DNA of 64,000 nt from Ralstonia insidiosa (lineage in GTDB: Bacteria > Pseudomonadota > Gammaproteobacteria > Burkholderiales > Burkholderiaceae). A model generated the notes under the pieces. That model had not been told where the DNA came from, made no database searches, and saw nothing but the letters and a program-made list of their open reading frames with translations. This document shows, in pieces, positions 34,816 to 43,395 of the stretch (position 1 is the first letter of the stretch; each line of letters begins with the position of its first letter). Position numbers and translations under genes: made by a program. The stretch lies in the NCBI RefSeq assembly GCF_008801405.1, contig NZ_VZPV01000001.1:1674001-1738000 (forward strand), given 5' to 3'.

Positions 34816-35319
34816 TCAAGCTTGAACGAGGGGAGCAGTCTCCAACTGGACCAGCGCGACAAACTGCTTGGGCGGCAGCACCGCCACATCGCAATACTTG
34901 GCCATGCGGCGCTTGAGCTTGAGCACAGCCTTGTCCTTGGAGACGAGATAGGTGGCGTTGGCGGCATCGGCCAGCGCGAGGAATTTCTGGTCGTCGCGGT
35001 CTTTGCAGCGCGGGACGAAGGTTTCGCCTTGCGTGCGGGCAGCGTCTTCCGGATCCGCCACCGAGCGGGTTACGCGATCGACCCAGGCGAGGGCGGCTTG
35101 CGCATCGACGGCGTAGTGCGCGAACTGCGGATAGTCCAGCACGCGGCGCAGCTCTTCGCGGCACGCGGGGCTGATGATCGCATCCAGCCGGCCGGCTTCC
35201 AGCGCGGCACGGATGGGGCGCGCAACGGCGTCGTCAAAGATGAGGATGTCGACCCAGATGTTGGAGTCCAGCACCACGCGTGGGGCGGTGGCCTGGGTCG
35301 GGGCAGCAGTGTCTGCCAT
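34816..35319 (-). CDS. PIN-domain protein, putative toxin family
   Basis: A 167-residue PIN-domain protein resembling the TIGR00305 group (putative toxin component, PIN family). The first acidic metal ligand is D18 in RVVLDSNIWVDIL, and later acidic residues (DDQKFLALADAANATYLVSKD) complete a Mg2+-dependent ribonuclease site. No antitoxin-sized gene is adjacent: it is flanked by an aminotransferase 12 bp downstream and yaaA, divergent, 37 bp upstream. It may be a housekeeping RNase-like protein rather than a toxin. Confidence 0.8.
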   Translation of the reverse strand: MADTAAPTQATAPRVVLDSNIWVDILIFDDAVARPIRAALEAGRLDAIISPACREELRRVLDYPQFAHYAVDAQAALAWVDRVTRSVADPEDAARTQGETFVPRCKDRDDQKFLALADAANATYLVSKDKAVLKLKRRMAKYCDVAVLPPKQFVALVQLETAPLVQA

Positions 35320-35356
35320 TCGATACAATTCCAGACTTGTGAACCGCGATTCTGAC

Positions 35357-36139
35357 ATGATCATCGTCCTCTCGCCGGCCAAGTCGCTCGACTACGACAC
35401 CCCGCCGCGCATCAAGAACCACACGCTGCCCGATTTCATCGCGCGCTCCGCAGAACTCATTGAAGTGCTTCGTAAGCTGTCGCCGGCCCAGATCGGCACG
35501 CTGATGAAGATTTCCGACCCGTTGGCTGTGTTGAACGCGACACGCTACGGCGATTGGTCCACCGAATTCACCGCCGAGAACAGCAAGCAAGCCGCACTGG
35601 CCTTCGATGGCGACGTCTATGGCGGGCTCGATGCGAATTCGCTATCGGCGGATGATCTGCAGTTTGCGCAGAAGCATCTGCGGATTCTGTCGGGGCTCTA
35701 TGGCGTGCTGCGCCCGCTCGACTGGATGCAGCCGTACCGCCTGGAAATGGGCACACGCCTGGCCAATCCGCACGGCAAGGATCTCTACGCGTTCTGGGGC
35801 GATGATGTGACGCTCGCGCTCAACAAGCTCTTCAAGCAGAACCCGTCCGATAGCGACCCGGTGCTCGTCAACCTTGCGTCGGAAGAGTATTTCAAGGTGG
35901 TGCGGCCCAAGGTGCTCAAGGCGCGCGTCGTTACGCCTGTCTTCGAGGATTGGAAGAATGGGCAATACAAGATCATCTCGTTTTACGCCAAACGCGCGCG
36001 CGGCCTGATGGCGCGCTACGCGATCGAGCATCGCATCACCGATCCGCGCAAGCTCAAGGCGTTCGATGTCGACGGGTATGCGTTTGACGCAACTGATTCC
36101 GACGACGAACGCTGGGTTTTCCGCCGCAAGCTCACTTGA
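35357..36139 (+). CDS. yaaA: peroxide stress protein YaaA
   Basis: A 260-residue YaaA (DUF328/UPF0246) protein that in E. coli limits free iron and DNA damage during peroxide stress. It begins MIIVLSPAKSLDYDTP, the family hallmark, and has LSGLYGVLRPLDWMQPYRLEMGTRL. The ATG at 35357 is chosen for this reason; a longer open frame extends back across the PIN gene promoter. The carboxypeptidase gene starts 15 bp after its stop. Confidence 0.95.
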   Translation: MIIVLSPAKSLDYDTPPRIKNHTLPDFIARSAELIEVLRKLSPAQIGTLMKISDPLAVLNATRYGDWSTEFTAENSKQAALAFDGDVYGGLDANSLSADDLQFAQKHLRILSGLYGVLRPLDWMQPYRLEMGTRLANPHGKDLYAFWGDDVTLALNKLFKQNPSDSDPVLVNLASEEYFKVVRPKVLKARVVTPVFEDWKNGQYKIISFYAKRARGLMARYAIEHRITDPRKLKAFDVDGYAFDATDSDDERWVFRRKLT

Positions 36140-36153
36140 GAACAGGACCCGAC

Positions 36154-37299
36154 ATGACTGCCACCCAACCGCATATCTCCAGTTCGTTCGACAGCGGCGC
36201 CATCGAGATCGTCGATGCCACGCGCGCGGATGCCATCCGCCTGCGCATCCGACGTGATTCGCACGCCGACTTCACGCAGTGGTTCCACTTCCGCCTGCAG
36301 GGCGTGCAAGGCCAGGCGTGCAAGCTGGCGCTGGAAAACGCCGGCGAATGCACGTACCCCGCCGGCTGGAAGGACTACCAGGCCGTCGCCTCGTACGACC
36401 GCGAGCACTGGTTTCGCTTGCCGACGCGCTACGACGGCAAGACGATGACCATCGAGGTGACGCCCGAGCACGACAGCATCTGGTTTGCGTACTTCGAGCC
36501 GTATTCGGACGAGCGTCACCTAACGCTGGTGGCCGCCGCGCAGGTCCGACCCGGCGTGCGGACGCAGCGCCTCGGCAGCACGGTGCAGGGCCGGGACATG
36601 ACCAGCATCACCGTCGGTGAACCCGGCCCCGGAAAAAAGAACGTGTGGATCATCGCGCGCCAGCATCCGGGCGAGACGATGGCCGAGTGGTTCGTTGAAG
36701 GACTGCTTGCGCGCCTGACGCGTCAAGGTGTTTGGGGCGGTGATCCGATTGGCCGTGTGCTCGCCGAGCGCGCCGTCTTCCACATCGTGCCGAACATGAA
36801 TCCGGACGGCTCGTCCCTCGGCAACCTGCGCACCAACGCCGCCGGCGCCAACCTGAACCGCGAATGGATGGAGCCCGACGCCCAGCGCAGCCCCGAAGTG
36901 CTGTGCGTGCGCCAGGCCATTGAGCAGACCGGCGTCGACCTGTTCTTCGACATTCACGGTGATGAGGCACTGCCCTACGTGTTCGTGGCAGGCAGCGAGA
37001 TGCTGCCGGGCTTTACCGATGCGCAGCGTGCCGATCAGGACCGCTTCGTGGCAGCCTTTCTGCGTGCATCACCGGATTTCCAGACGCAATACGGCTACGA
37101 GGCCAGCAAGTACAACGAAGATGCGCTCAAGCTCGCCTCGAAGTACATCGGTCACACGTATGGTTGTCTGTCGCTGACGCTGGAAATGCCGTTCAAGGAC
37201 AACGCCGATCTGCCCGATGCACGGGTAGGCTGGGATGGTGCCCGTAGTGCTGCACTGGGTGCGGCAATGCTGCAGGCGATCCTGGAATATCTCGGCTGA
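36154..37299 (+). CDS. M14-type (cytosolic carboxypeptidase-like) metallopeptidase
   Basis: A 381-residue zinc carboxypeptidase of the cytosolic carboxypeptidase-like M14 subgroup. Residues 10-135 form a beta-sandwich domain, followed by the peptidase domain. Zinc ligands are H171 and E174 (QHPGETMAEW) and H268 (FFDIHGDE); N217-P-D-G and N235-R binding motifs and the catalytic E344 (LTLEMPFKDN) are present, so it should be active. It has no signal peptide. Substrate unknown. It lies 14 bp after yaaA and ends before a strong terminator. Confidence 0.88.
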   Translation: MTATQPHISSSFDSGAIEIVDATRADAIRLRIRRDSHADFTQWFHFRLQGVQGQACKLALENAGECTYPAGWKDYQAVASYDREHWFRLPTRYDGKTMTIEVTPEHDSIWFAYFEPYSDERHLTLVAAAQVRPGVRTQRLGSTVQGRDMTSITVGEPGPGKKNVWIIARQHPGETMAEWFVEGLLARLTRQGVWGGDPIGRVLAERAVFHIVPNMNPDGSSLGNLRTNAAGANLNREWMEPDAQRSPEVLCVRQAIEQTGVDLFFDIHGDEALPYVFVAGSEMLPGFTDAQRADQDRFVAAFLRASPDFQTQYGYEASKYNEDALKLASKYIGHTYGCLSLTLEMPFKDNADLPDARVGWDGARSAALGAAMLQAILEYLG

Positions 37300-37325
37300 G
37301 CGATCGCGCCGAGGTCACCAATGCA

Positions 37326-37362
37326 AAACGCGCCGCCAGGGTTCTGGCGGCGCGTTTGTTTT
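37326..37362. terminator. bidirectional terminator
   Basis: A perfect 14 bp stem, AAACGCGCCGCCAG / CTGGCGGCGCGTTT, with a GGTT loop, followed on the plus strand by GTTTTT. It serves the carboxypeptidase gene and, read on the other strand, the convergent lipoprotein gene, whose stop codon it adjoins. Confidence 0.9.
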
Positions 37363-38210
37363 TACTGGCCGGAGGTCGACTTCTTCGTCGTCTTCTTGGC
37401 CGTCGATTTGGCGGTGGTCTTGCCAGTCGGTGTCGACTTGGTCTTGGCCGTGCCGTTGCTCTTCGCAGACTTAGCCGTGGACTTCGTCGCGGCTTTGCCT
37501 TTGGCAGTGCTCTTGCTGTGGACCGCCGAGGTGGTTGTGCAGCGATGGCCGCGGCGGCAGTGCGTGCGGGTTGCCGTTGACGAAGGTGCGGCGGCCGGTG
37601 CTGCAAACGGCTGGCCATTGGCGTCGAGCAGTTCGTACGCCAGCATCATCCCTTCGTCATAGCCGCAGCGCACGCGCACCGGCTCCCATTGGTCATTGCC
37701 TGTGCCGCGCTTGTGCACAGCGGCATTGAAGCTGATGACGCTCGATACCTTGACCGCGCCTTGCTTGCTCAACGAGAAGCGCGAGTCCCATGGCTCGACC
37801 TTGGCTTGGTCATTGGACAGCGCGCCAGTCGGCAGGCGGAACTGATCGAAGTTGGTCGAGCGCGGGATGATCCAGCTCGCATGTGCGGCGCAGTCCGCCA
37901 CGTCAGGGCGGGCACCTTCCGATTGGATCAGGCGGTCACGGGTTTGTGCGCGGTACTCGGACAAGCTCATCTTGTCCTTGGCCGGCAGGTTGACCGTGGT
38001 GGTCCCGCTGGCATCGGTCGAGCCGAAGACGATCGGCGGCGTGGTTGATACCGGAGGCGTGGCCGGTTTGGCCTGTGCGGCTGAAGTGCTCGGCGTGGCG
38101 TTGGTGGCCTGGGCCGACTGAGCCGACGCGTTGGTCGGTTCGGTCTGCAAGTTGGAGCAGGCGGCCAGCAAAGCGACGACGCCGAGACAAAGTAGTTTGG
38201 GTCGCAACAT
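37362..38210 (-). CDS. lipoprotein with Lys/Thr/Ala-rich C-terminal tail
   Basis: A 282-residue predicted lipoprotein: a lipobox LLAAC (C18) follows a hydrophobic signal. Residues about 20-75 are Ala/Thr/Gln-rich linker. About 75-205 form a compact domain with two Cys pairs (VADCAAHASW and VRVRCGYDEG) and no motif I recognise with certainty. The last ~60 residues are a Lys/Thr/Ser repeat tail like a histone H1 tail, unusual in an exported protein. The ATG at 38210 fits the lipoprotein signal. Function unknown. Confidence 0.75.
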   Translation of the reverse strand: MLRPKLLCLGVVALLAACSNLQTEPTNASAQSAQATNATPSTSAAQAKPATPPVSTTPPIVFGSTDASGTTTVNLPAKDKMSLSEYRAQTRDRLIQSEGARPDVADCAAHASWIIPRSTNFDQFRLPTGALSNDQAKVEPWDSRFSLSKQGAVKVSSVISFNAAVHKRGTGNDQWEPVRVRCGYDEGMMLAYELLDANGQPFAAPAAAPSSTATRTHCRRGHRCTTTSAVHSKSTAKGKAATKSTAKSAKSNGTAKTKSTPTGKTTAKSTAKKTTKKSTSGQ

Positions 38211-38358
38211 CACGAGTGTTACAGGGTGTCGGCGTGGAAAATCGCCATGATAGAGGAAAGCTAAGGCCGAAAGTTCCTGTAGCTTTCCCCAATGCGGCAC
38301 ATCAAGCGATTTTGCTGTAACAGCGCGTTACGGCACGGTGTTGGTTACCAAGTGATCA

Positions 38359-39945
38359 TCATTGCTTGGTGAACAACCATGCGAGCGACCATTCGTCGGT
38401 GCGCGCCTCATAGCGGATGCCTTTACGCATTGCCCATGTAGCGAGCTGATGGTGCGACGGAATGATCGCGTAGTCGGTCTGTGCAAAGCGCGCGGCGGTC
38501 TTGGCAGCCTGCTCGTGGGCCTGTTCGCTCGATACCGTCGAGAGCGACGTCTGTACCAGCTTGTCCAGTTCGGGATTGCTGTAGCGGCCCCAGTTCCAGC
38601 TGCCATAGCCGGTTTGTGCATTCGGCGTGCCGAGAATGCTGCGCAGCGCCACATCTGCCGCTACCGAGCCCCAGCCCAACATCATGAACGAGAACTCACC
38701 CTGGCGCGCGCGCGTGAAATATGCCGCCACCGGCAGCGTTTCCACCTTGGTCTGAATGCCGACGCGCGTGAGCAGTTGCGCGGTGGTTTGCGCAACCTGC
38801 GCGTCGTTCAGGTAGCGATTGTTGGTGGCGTGCAGCGTGAGCCCGAAACCGTTTGGATAACCTGCCTCGGCCAGCAATTTCTTCGCGCGCTCCGCGTCAT
38901 ACGGAATCGGCTTGCCGCCCGGGTGCCCGAAGATCTGCGGCGACACGATGCTCGATGCCACCACGCCCTGGCCCTCGAGCACACGCGAGACGATGGCATC
39001 GCGATTGATGGCGAGTGCCACGGCTTCACGCACGCGGTGGTCCTTGAACGGGTTCTTGGCGAGCGGCTTACCGGCCTTGTCCGTGATGAACGGCGACACA
39101 TCGCGGCTCTGGTCCATCTGCCAGAAGATCGTGCGCCACGATACTTGCTGCTCCAGGTGGAACTTCGGGTTCTGCTTGATGCGCGGCACATCCGCGGCGG
39201 GCACGGCCTCCACGACATCCACATCGCCGGAGAGCAGGGCCGCCGTACGCGCGGCGTTGTCGGTGATGATCTTGAAGGTGACCTTATCCCACTGCGGCAC
39301 ATGGCCCCAGTAGTTCGGGTTCTTCTTCAGCACGATCTCTTGCCCGCGCGTGAAGTGATCGAACAGGAACGGGCCCGTGCCGATCATGGCGCGGCCGGCA
39401 TCGAAATCTGCCTGTGAAGCCTCTGCGACCTTCTTGGGGATGATCGGCAGGCTGTTCAGGTCGTTCGGGATGCTGGCGTAGTTCGGAATCGACACCTTCA
39501 GCCGCACCGTGAGCGGATCGACGATCTGCACGTCGGTGATCGACTTGGTGTAGCTCGTGAACGGGCCCGGGCTGTTGGTCAGGCGTGCCGGGCGCTCAAT
39601 CGAGGCTTTCACGTCTTCACCGGTGAAGGGCGTGCCGTCGCTCCATTTCACATTCGGGCGCAGCTTGATCTCCCACGTGTTGGCGTCGACAGCCTTCCAC
39701 GAGGTGGCCAGGCCCGGCGTGTAGCGGCCGTTCTTGTCGAGGAAGACCAGCGACTCGAAGACGTGCAGCGCCATGGCGTTGTTGGGGCCGGCGTTGTTCC
39801 ATTGCGGGTCCATCGACGTCACGTCGGCGGACAGACCGATGCGTAGGTCGTCGGCCTGGGCGGCAGGCGACAGGATGCCGCAGGCAGCGGCCACGGCAAG
39901 CGAAGAGAGGGCGGGGGTGAGCAGCCGGCGCAGGAAGGGTCGCAT
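38359..39945 (-). CDS. peptide-type ABC transporter substrate-binding protein (SBP family 5)
   Basis: A 528-residue periplasmic binding protein of the DppA/OppA family, with a signal peptide cleaved near AQA-DD (about residue 31). Typical segments are SADVTSMDPQWNN, FESLVFLDKNGRYTPGLATSWKAVD, and NPNYWG. It would bind di- or oligopeptides (or heme/nickel chelates) for an ABC importer. No permease or ATPase genes lie next to it, so it is an orphan binding protein that probably shares components encoded elsewhere. Confidence 0.92.
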   Translation of the reverse strand: MRPFLRRLLTPALSSLAVAAACGILSPAAQADDLRIGLSADVTSMDPQWNNAGPNNAMALHVFESLVFLDKNGRYTPGLATSWKAVDANTWEIKLRPNVKWSDGTPFTGEDVKASIERPARLTNSPGPFTSYTKSITDVQIVDPLTVRLKVSIPNYASIPNDLNSLPIIPKKVAEASQADFDAGRAMIGTGPFLFDHFTRGQEIVLKKNPNYWGHVPQWDKVTFKIITDNAARTAALLSGDVDVVEAVPAADVPRIKQNPKFHLEQQVSWRTIFWQMDQSRDVSPFITDKAGKPLAKNPFKDHRVREAVALAINRDAIVSRVLEGQGVVASSIVSPQIFGHPGGKPIPYDAERAKKLLAEAGYPNGFGLTLHATNNRYLNDAQVAQTTAQLLTRVGIQTKVETLPVAAYFTRARQGEFSFMMLGWGSVAADVALRSILGTPNAQTGYGSWNWGRYSNPELDKLVQTSLSTVSSEQAHEQAAKTAARFAQTDYAIIPSHHQLATWAMRKGIRYEARTDEWSLAWLFTKQ

Positions 39946-40088
39946 GATGAAGAACCTTGTGTGATCTATCGTTGCGGGCATTGCCGGGCCTGAGTGAGAG
40001 TCAGGCGGGCCGGCATCGGGTTGCCAGTGTATCGCCGCTGCAGTGTGCTTGCAGCGCCGCAATTGACGATTCTTATGCAAATTTTGCT

Positions 40089-40116
40089 TTGTTCACGTCT
40101 CTTTTCTGGTTATAGT
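40089..40116 (+). promoter_or_regulatory. predicted promoter of the mgtA transcript
   Basis: TTGTTC (40089-40094), a 16 bp spacer and TATAGT (40111-40116, 5/6 match to the -10 consensus). Transcription from about 40123 would give a leader of about 480 nt before the ATG at 40604. Confidence 0.45.
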
Positions 40117-40122
40117 CGCGCC

Positions 40123-40603
40123 GTTTTCAACACTGCGGAGACCCCCTGTGGGCCCTTGCTCAATCGATGGTAGTTGTCCGGTACTCGGTACCGGTCGCCG
40201 TTCGGCAAGCTGACGCGCAGTGTTTCGCTGCTGTTATCTCGCCGGGCGCGGGATGATGGTGGCAACCGTAGCCGGTTCAGGCTGCGTGATTTCCCCCTTT
40301 CCTTTTCTTACCTGAAGGCAGGTGTGTGGACGGCGCTTGGCCGTAGCTTCCACCTGCAATGACGATGCCTGTGCAGCGTGCTTTGCCATGTTGCCAACGC
40401 GTCGACCTGTGTGCGTACGCAACATCACAGGGCAAGGCTTGCCTGCAGACAGGCTCCGCTCCTCATGTGCCAGGAGCGCCCGTCATGCAATCGACCCAAT
40501 CACGCCAATCCACGCGGTATGGTGCCGCCTTTCCACCACGTGCCGACCATGTCCGCACGTTGATGGCGCTCGCCTGAGTTCATCTGCAACCCGAGGGCCC
40601 GTC
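40123..40603 (+). promoter_or_regulatory. long structured 5' leader of mgtA, candidate Mg2+-responsive RNA
   Basis: Visible hairpins include CCGGTAC-TCG-GTACCGG (40178-40194) and a longer one at 40318-40357 (GCAGGTG / CACCTGC with an inner CGGC / GCCG stem), preceded by a pyrimidine-rich run (40291-40309). MgtA-type genes in enterics have Mg2+- and translation-sensing leaders; the sequence here is not one I recognise as a known class. It is a candidate only. Confidence 0.4.
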
Positions 40604-43330
40604 ATGATCTTCCAGGCACTGAAAGAATTCTTCGCCGGCTTCGTGCGCAACCGCGCGATCGGCCGGCATTTCCGGCGGCTGTTGATGCTGGAGTCATTTG
40701 ATACTACGGAGCAGAACCGTGAGGTCGCGCAGGCCATTTCACAGTCGCTGATCGCCGCTTCGCGCAATGATGCGGACACCCAGATCAAGCTTTTGCGCTC
40801 GCACCCGCAGGGGCTGACGGCGCAGCACGCGCAGTCGCTGCTGGCGCGCGTGGGCCCGAACGAGGTCGAGCACGAGAAGCCGCTGTCGTGGTGGATGCAC
40901 CTGTGGCGCTGCTACACCAATCCGTTCAACCTGTTGTTGACCGTGCTGGCAGCGATCTCGTTTGCCACCGACGACATGCAGGCCACCGTCGTGATCACCA
41001 CCATGGTGGTGCTGTCGACCCTGATCCGCTTCTGGCAGGAGGCACGCTCCAACAAGGCGGCCGACAAACTCAAGGCGATGGTCAGCAACACCGCCACGGT
41101 GATGCGCCGCGAGGCCCCGGACACCCGCCTGCCTGCCGCAGTGCGCTGTGTCGAGGTGCCCATCCGGCAACTCGTGCCGGGTGAACTGGTGGTACTGTCC
41201 GCCGGCGACATGATCCCTGCTGACTTGCGCGTGCTGTCTGCCAAGGACCTCTTCGTCAGTCAGGCGGCCATGACGGGCGAATCGCTGCCGGTCGAGAAGT
41301 TCGCGGAGCAGAAGAGTGTGCAGACGGCCACCGTGCTGGAACTGGACAACATCCTCTTCATGGGGACCAACGTGGTTTCGGGTTCAGCGACGGCCGTGGT
41401 GGTGGAAACGGGCAGTCGCACCTACTTCGGCACGTTGGCCCAGCGGGTAACGGCAGTCGACCGCATGCCCACGGCCTTCCAGGCGGGCGTGAACCGCGTG
41501 AGCTGGTTGCTGATCCGCTTCATGCTGGTGATGGCGCCGCTGGTGTTGTTTATCAACGGCTTTACCAAGGGCGACTGGGTGGAGGCCTGCCTGTTCGCGC
41601 TGTCGGTGGCGGTGGGGTTGACGCCCGAAATGCTGCCGATGATTGTCACCTCCACGCTGGCCAAGGGCGCCGTGGTGATGTCGCGCAAGAAGGTCATCGT
41701 CAAGCATCTGGATGCGATCCAGAATTTTGGCGCCATGGATGTGCTCTGCACCGACAAGACCGGCACGCTCACGCAAGACAAGATCTGCCTGGAGCGTCAT
41801 ACCGATGTGTTCGGCGAGACCTCGGACGATGTGCTGCGCATGGCGTATCTCAACAGCCGATACCAGACTGGCTTGAAGAACCTACTGGATGTTGCGGTGT
41901 TGGAGCACGCGGAAATCTCGCGCCAGCTGGAGCCGTACGACTGGCGCAAGGTCGACGAGATTCCGTTCGACTTCACGCGCCGCCGCATGTCGGTCGTGGT
42001 GGCGCAAAACCCGGCCACGCATGTGCTGATCTGCAAGGGCGCGGTGGAAGAGATTCTTTCCGTGTGTACCCACGTGCGCCACGGCAACACCAGCGAGCCG
42101 ATGACGGCCGCGCTGCTGGAGCGCATCGGCAAGGTGACGGCTGGTTTGAATGCCGAGGGCCTGCGTGTAGTGGCTGTGGCTATCAAGGAGACGCTGCCGT
42201 TCAAGGACACCTACGGCGTGGCCGATGAGAGCGAACTGACCTTGCTCGGTTACGTTGCCTTCCTGGACCCGCCAAAGGAAACCACCGCCCCCGCGCTGGC
42301 CGCTCTGCGCGAGCACGGCGTGGCCGTGAAGATCCTCACCGGTGACAACGCGCTGGTGACCGCCAAGATCTGCCATGAGGTCGGGCTGGACACCTCGCTG
42401 GTGGTGCTGGGTGCCGACGTGGAACGCAAGAGCGATGCCGCACTGGCGGAGTTGGTTGAGCGTTACAACGTCTTCGCCAAGCTCACGCCTGCGCACAAGG
42501 AGCGCGTGGTGCGTGCGCTCAAGGCCAACGGCCATGTGGTCGGCTTCATGGGTGACGGCATTAACGATGCGCCGGCGCTGCGCGCGGCCGATATCGGCAT
42601 TTCGGTAGATACGGCGGTGGACATCGCCAAGGAAGCCGCCGACATCATCCTGCTGGAAAAGAGCCTGATGGTGCTGGAGGCCGGCGTGCTGGAAGGGCGC
42701 CGCACCTTCGCCAACATGCTCAAGTACATCAAGATGACGGCCAGCTCGAACTTCGGCAACGTCTTCTCCGTGCTGGTGGCGAGCGCCTTCATCCCGTTCC
42801 TGCCCATGCTGCCGATGCAACTGCTGGTGCAGAACCTGCTGTACGACATCTCGCAGATCGCCATCCCATTCGACAACGTGGATGCCGATCAACTGAAGAA
42901 GCCGCAGCGTTGGCAGCCCGCAGAGATTGGCCGGTTCATGCTGTTCTTCGGGCCGATCAGCTCGGTGTTCGACATCACCACCTTTGTGTTGATGTGGTTT
43001 GTATTCGGCGCCAACTCACCGGAGCATCAGACGTTGTTCCAGTCAGGCTGGTTTGTGGTCGGCCTGCTCACGCAAACGTTGATCGTGCACATGATCCGTA
43101 CGCAGAAGATTCCGTTCATCCAGAGCCGGGCCGCAGCGCCGTTGCTGATGATGACGGGGATCATCATGGCGATCGGCATCTTTCTGCCGATGGGGCCGCT
43201 GGCGGGGTATTTCAAGCTGCAGCCGTTGCCGCCCATCTACTTCGCCTATCTGGTGGCGATCCTGGTGGGCTACATGACACTCACGCAGTGGATGAAGCGC
43301 GTCTACGTGCGCCGCTACGGCTGGCAGTAA
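40604..43330 (+). CDS. mgtA: magnesium-transporting P-type ATPase MgtA-like
   Basis: A 908-residue P3B-type ATPase importing Mg2+, the usual length for MgtA. The actuator motif is TGES (224-227), the phosphorylation site is D384 in CTDKTGTLTQDK, and the hinge motif GDGINDAPALRAADIGISVD is complete. About ten membrane helices are present. The ATG at 40604 matches the family N-terminus; the frame stays open upstream to a GTG at 40322 but that stretch has no MgtA similarity. Downstream is a strong terminator. Confidence 0.95.
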   Translation: MIFQALKEFFAGFVRNRAIGRHFRRLLMLESFDTTEQNREVAQAISQSLIAASRNDADTQIKLLRSHPQGLTAQHAQSLLARVGPNEVEHEKPLSWWMHLWRCYTNPFNLLLTVLAAISFATDDMQATVVITTMVVLSTLIRFWQEARSNKAADKLKAMVSNTATVMRREAPDTRLPAAVRCVEVPIRQLVPGELVVLSAGDMIPADLRVLSAKDLFVSQAAMTGESLPVEKFAEQKSVQTATVLELDNILFMGTNVVSGSATAVVVETGSRTYFGTLAQRVTAVDRMPTAFQAGVNRVSWLLIRFMLVMAPLVLFINGFTKGDWVEACLFALSVAVGLTPEMLPMIVTSTLAKGAVVMSRKKVIVKHLDAIQNFGAMDVLCTDKTGTLTQDKICLERHTDVFGETSDDVLRMAYLNSRYQTGLKNLLDVAVLEHAEISRQLEPYDWRKVDEIPFDFTRRRMSVVVAQNPATHVLICKGAVEEILSVCTHVRHGNTSEPMTAALLERIGKVTAGLNAEGLRVVAVAIKETLPFKDTYGVADESELTLLGYVAFLDPPKETTAPALAALREHGVAVKILTGDNALVTAKICHEVGLDTSLVVLGADVERKSDAALAELVERYNVFAKLTPAHKERVVRALKANGHVVGFMGDGINDAPALRAADIGISVDTAVDIAKEAADIILLEKSLMVLEAGVLEGRRTFANMLKYIKMTASSNFGNVFSVLVASAFIPFLPMLPMQLLVQNLLYDISQIAIPFDNVDADQLKKPQRWQPAEIGRFMLFFGPISSVFDITTFVLMWFVFGANSPEHQTLFQSGWFVVGLLTQTLIVHMIRTQKIPFIQSRAAAPLLMMTGIIMAIGIFLPMGPLAGYFKLQPLPPIYFAYLVAILVGYMTLTQWMKRVYVRRYGWQ

Positions 43331-43347
43331 ACCGCGATTTACCAAAT

Positions 43348-43380
43348 GAAAACGGACGACCGAGGTCGTCCGTTTTTTTT
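43348..43380 (+). terminator. terminator of mgtA
   Basis: An 11 bp perfect stem AAACGGACGAC / GTCGTCCGTTT with a CGAG loop and eight T residues. It lies about 20 bp after the mgtA stop, between convergent genes. Confidence 0.92.
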
Positions 43381-43395
43381 GCTCGCGAGGCCGTG

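Larger units (their letters stand above)
39946..40603. other. 658 bp gap: divergent promoter region and long mgtA leader
   Basis: No gene is firmly supported. The left part should hold the promoter of the binding-protein gene; the right part (about 40123-40603) is the predicted mgtA leader with several hairpins. Open frames at 40174-40362 and 40359-40577 are possible leader peptides but lack strong ribosome sites and recognisable content. Confidence 0.6.

Noticed and set aside
40322..40603. In-frame N-terminal extension of mgtA
   Set aside because: The extra 94 residues are Cys/Arg/Pro-rich with no match to MgtA; the family N-terminus begins at the ATG at 40604.
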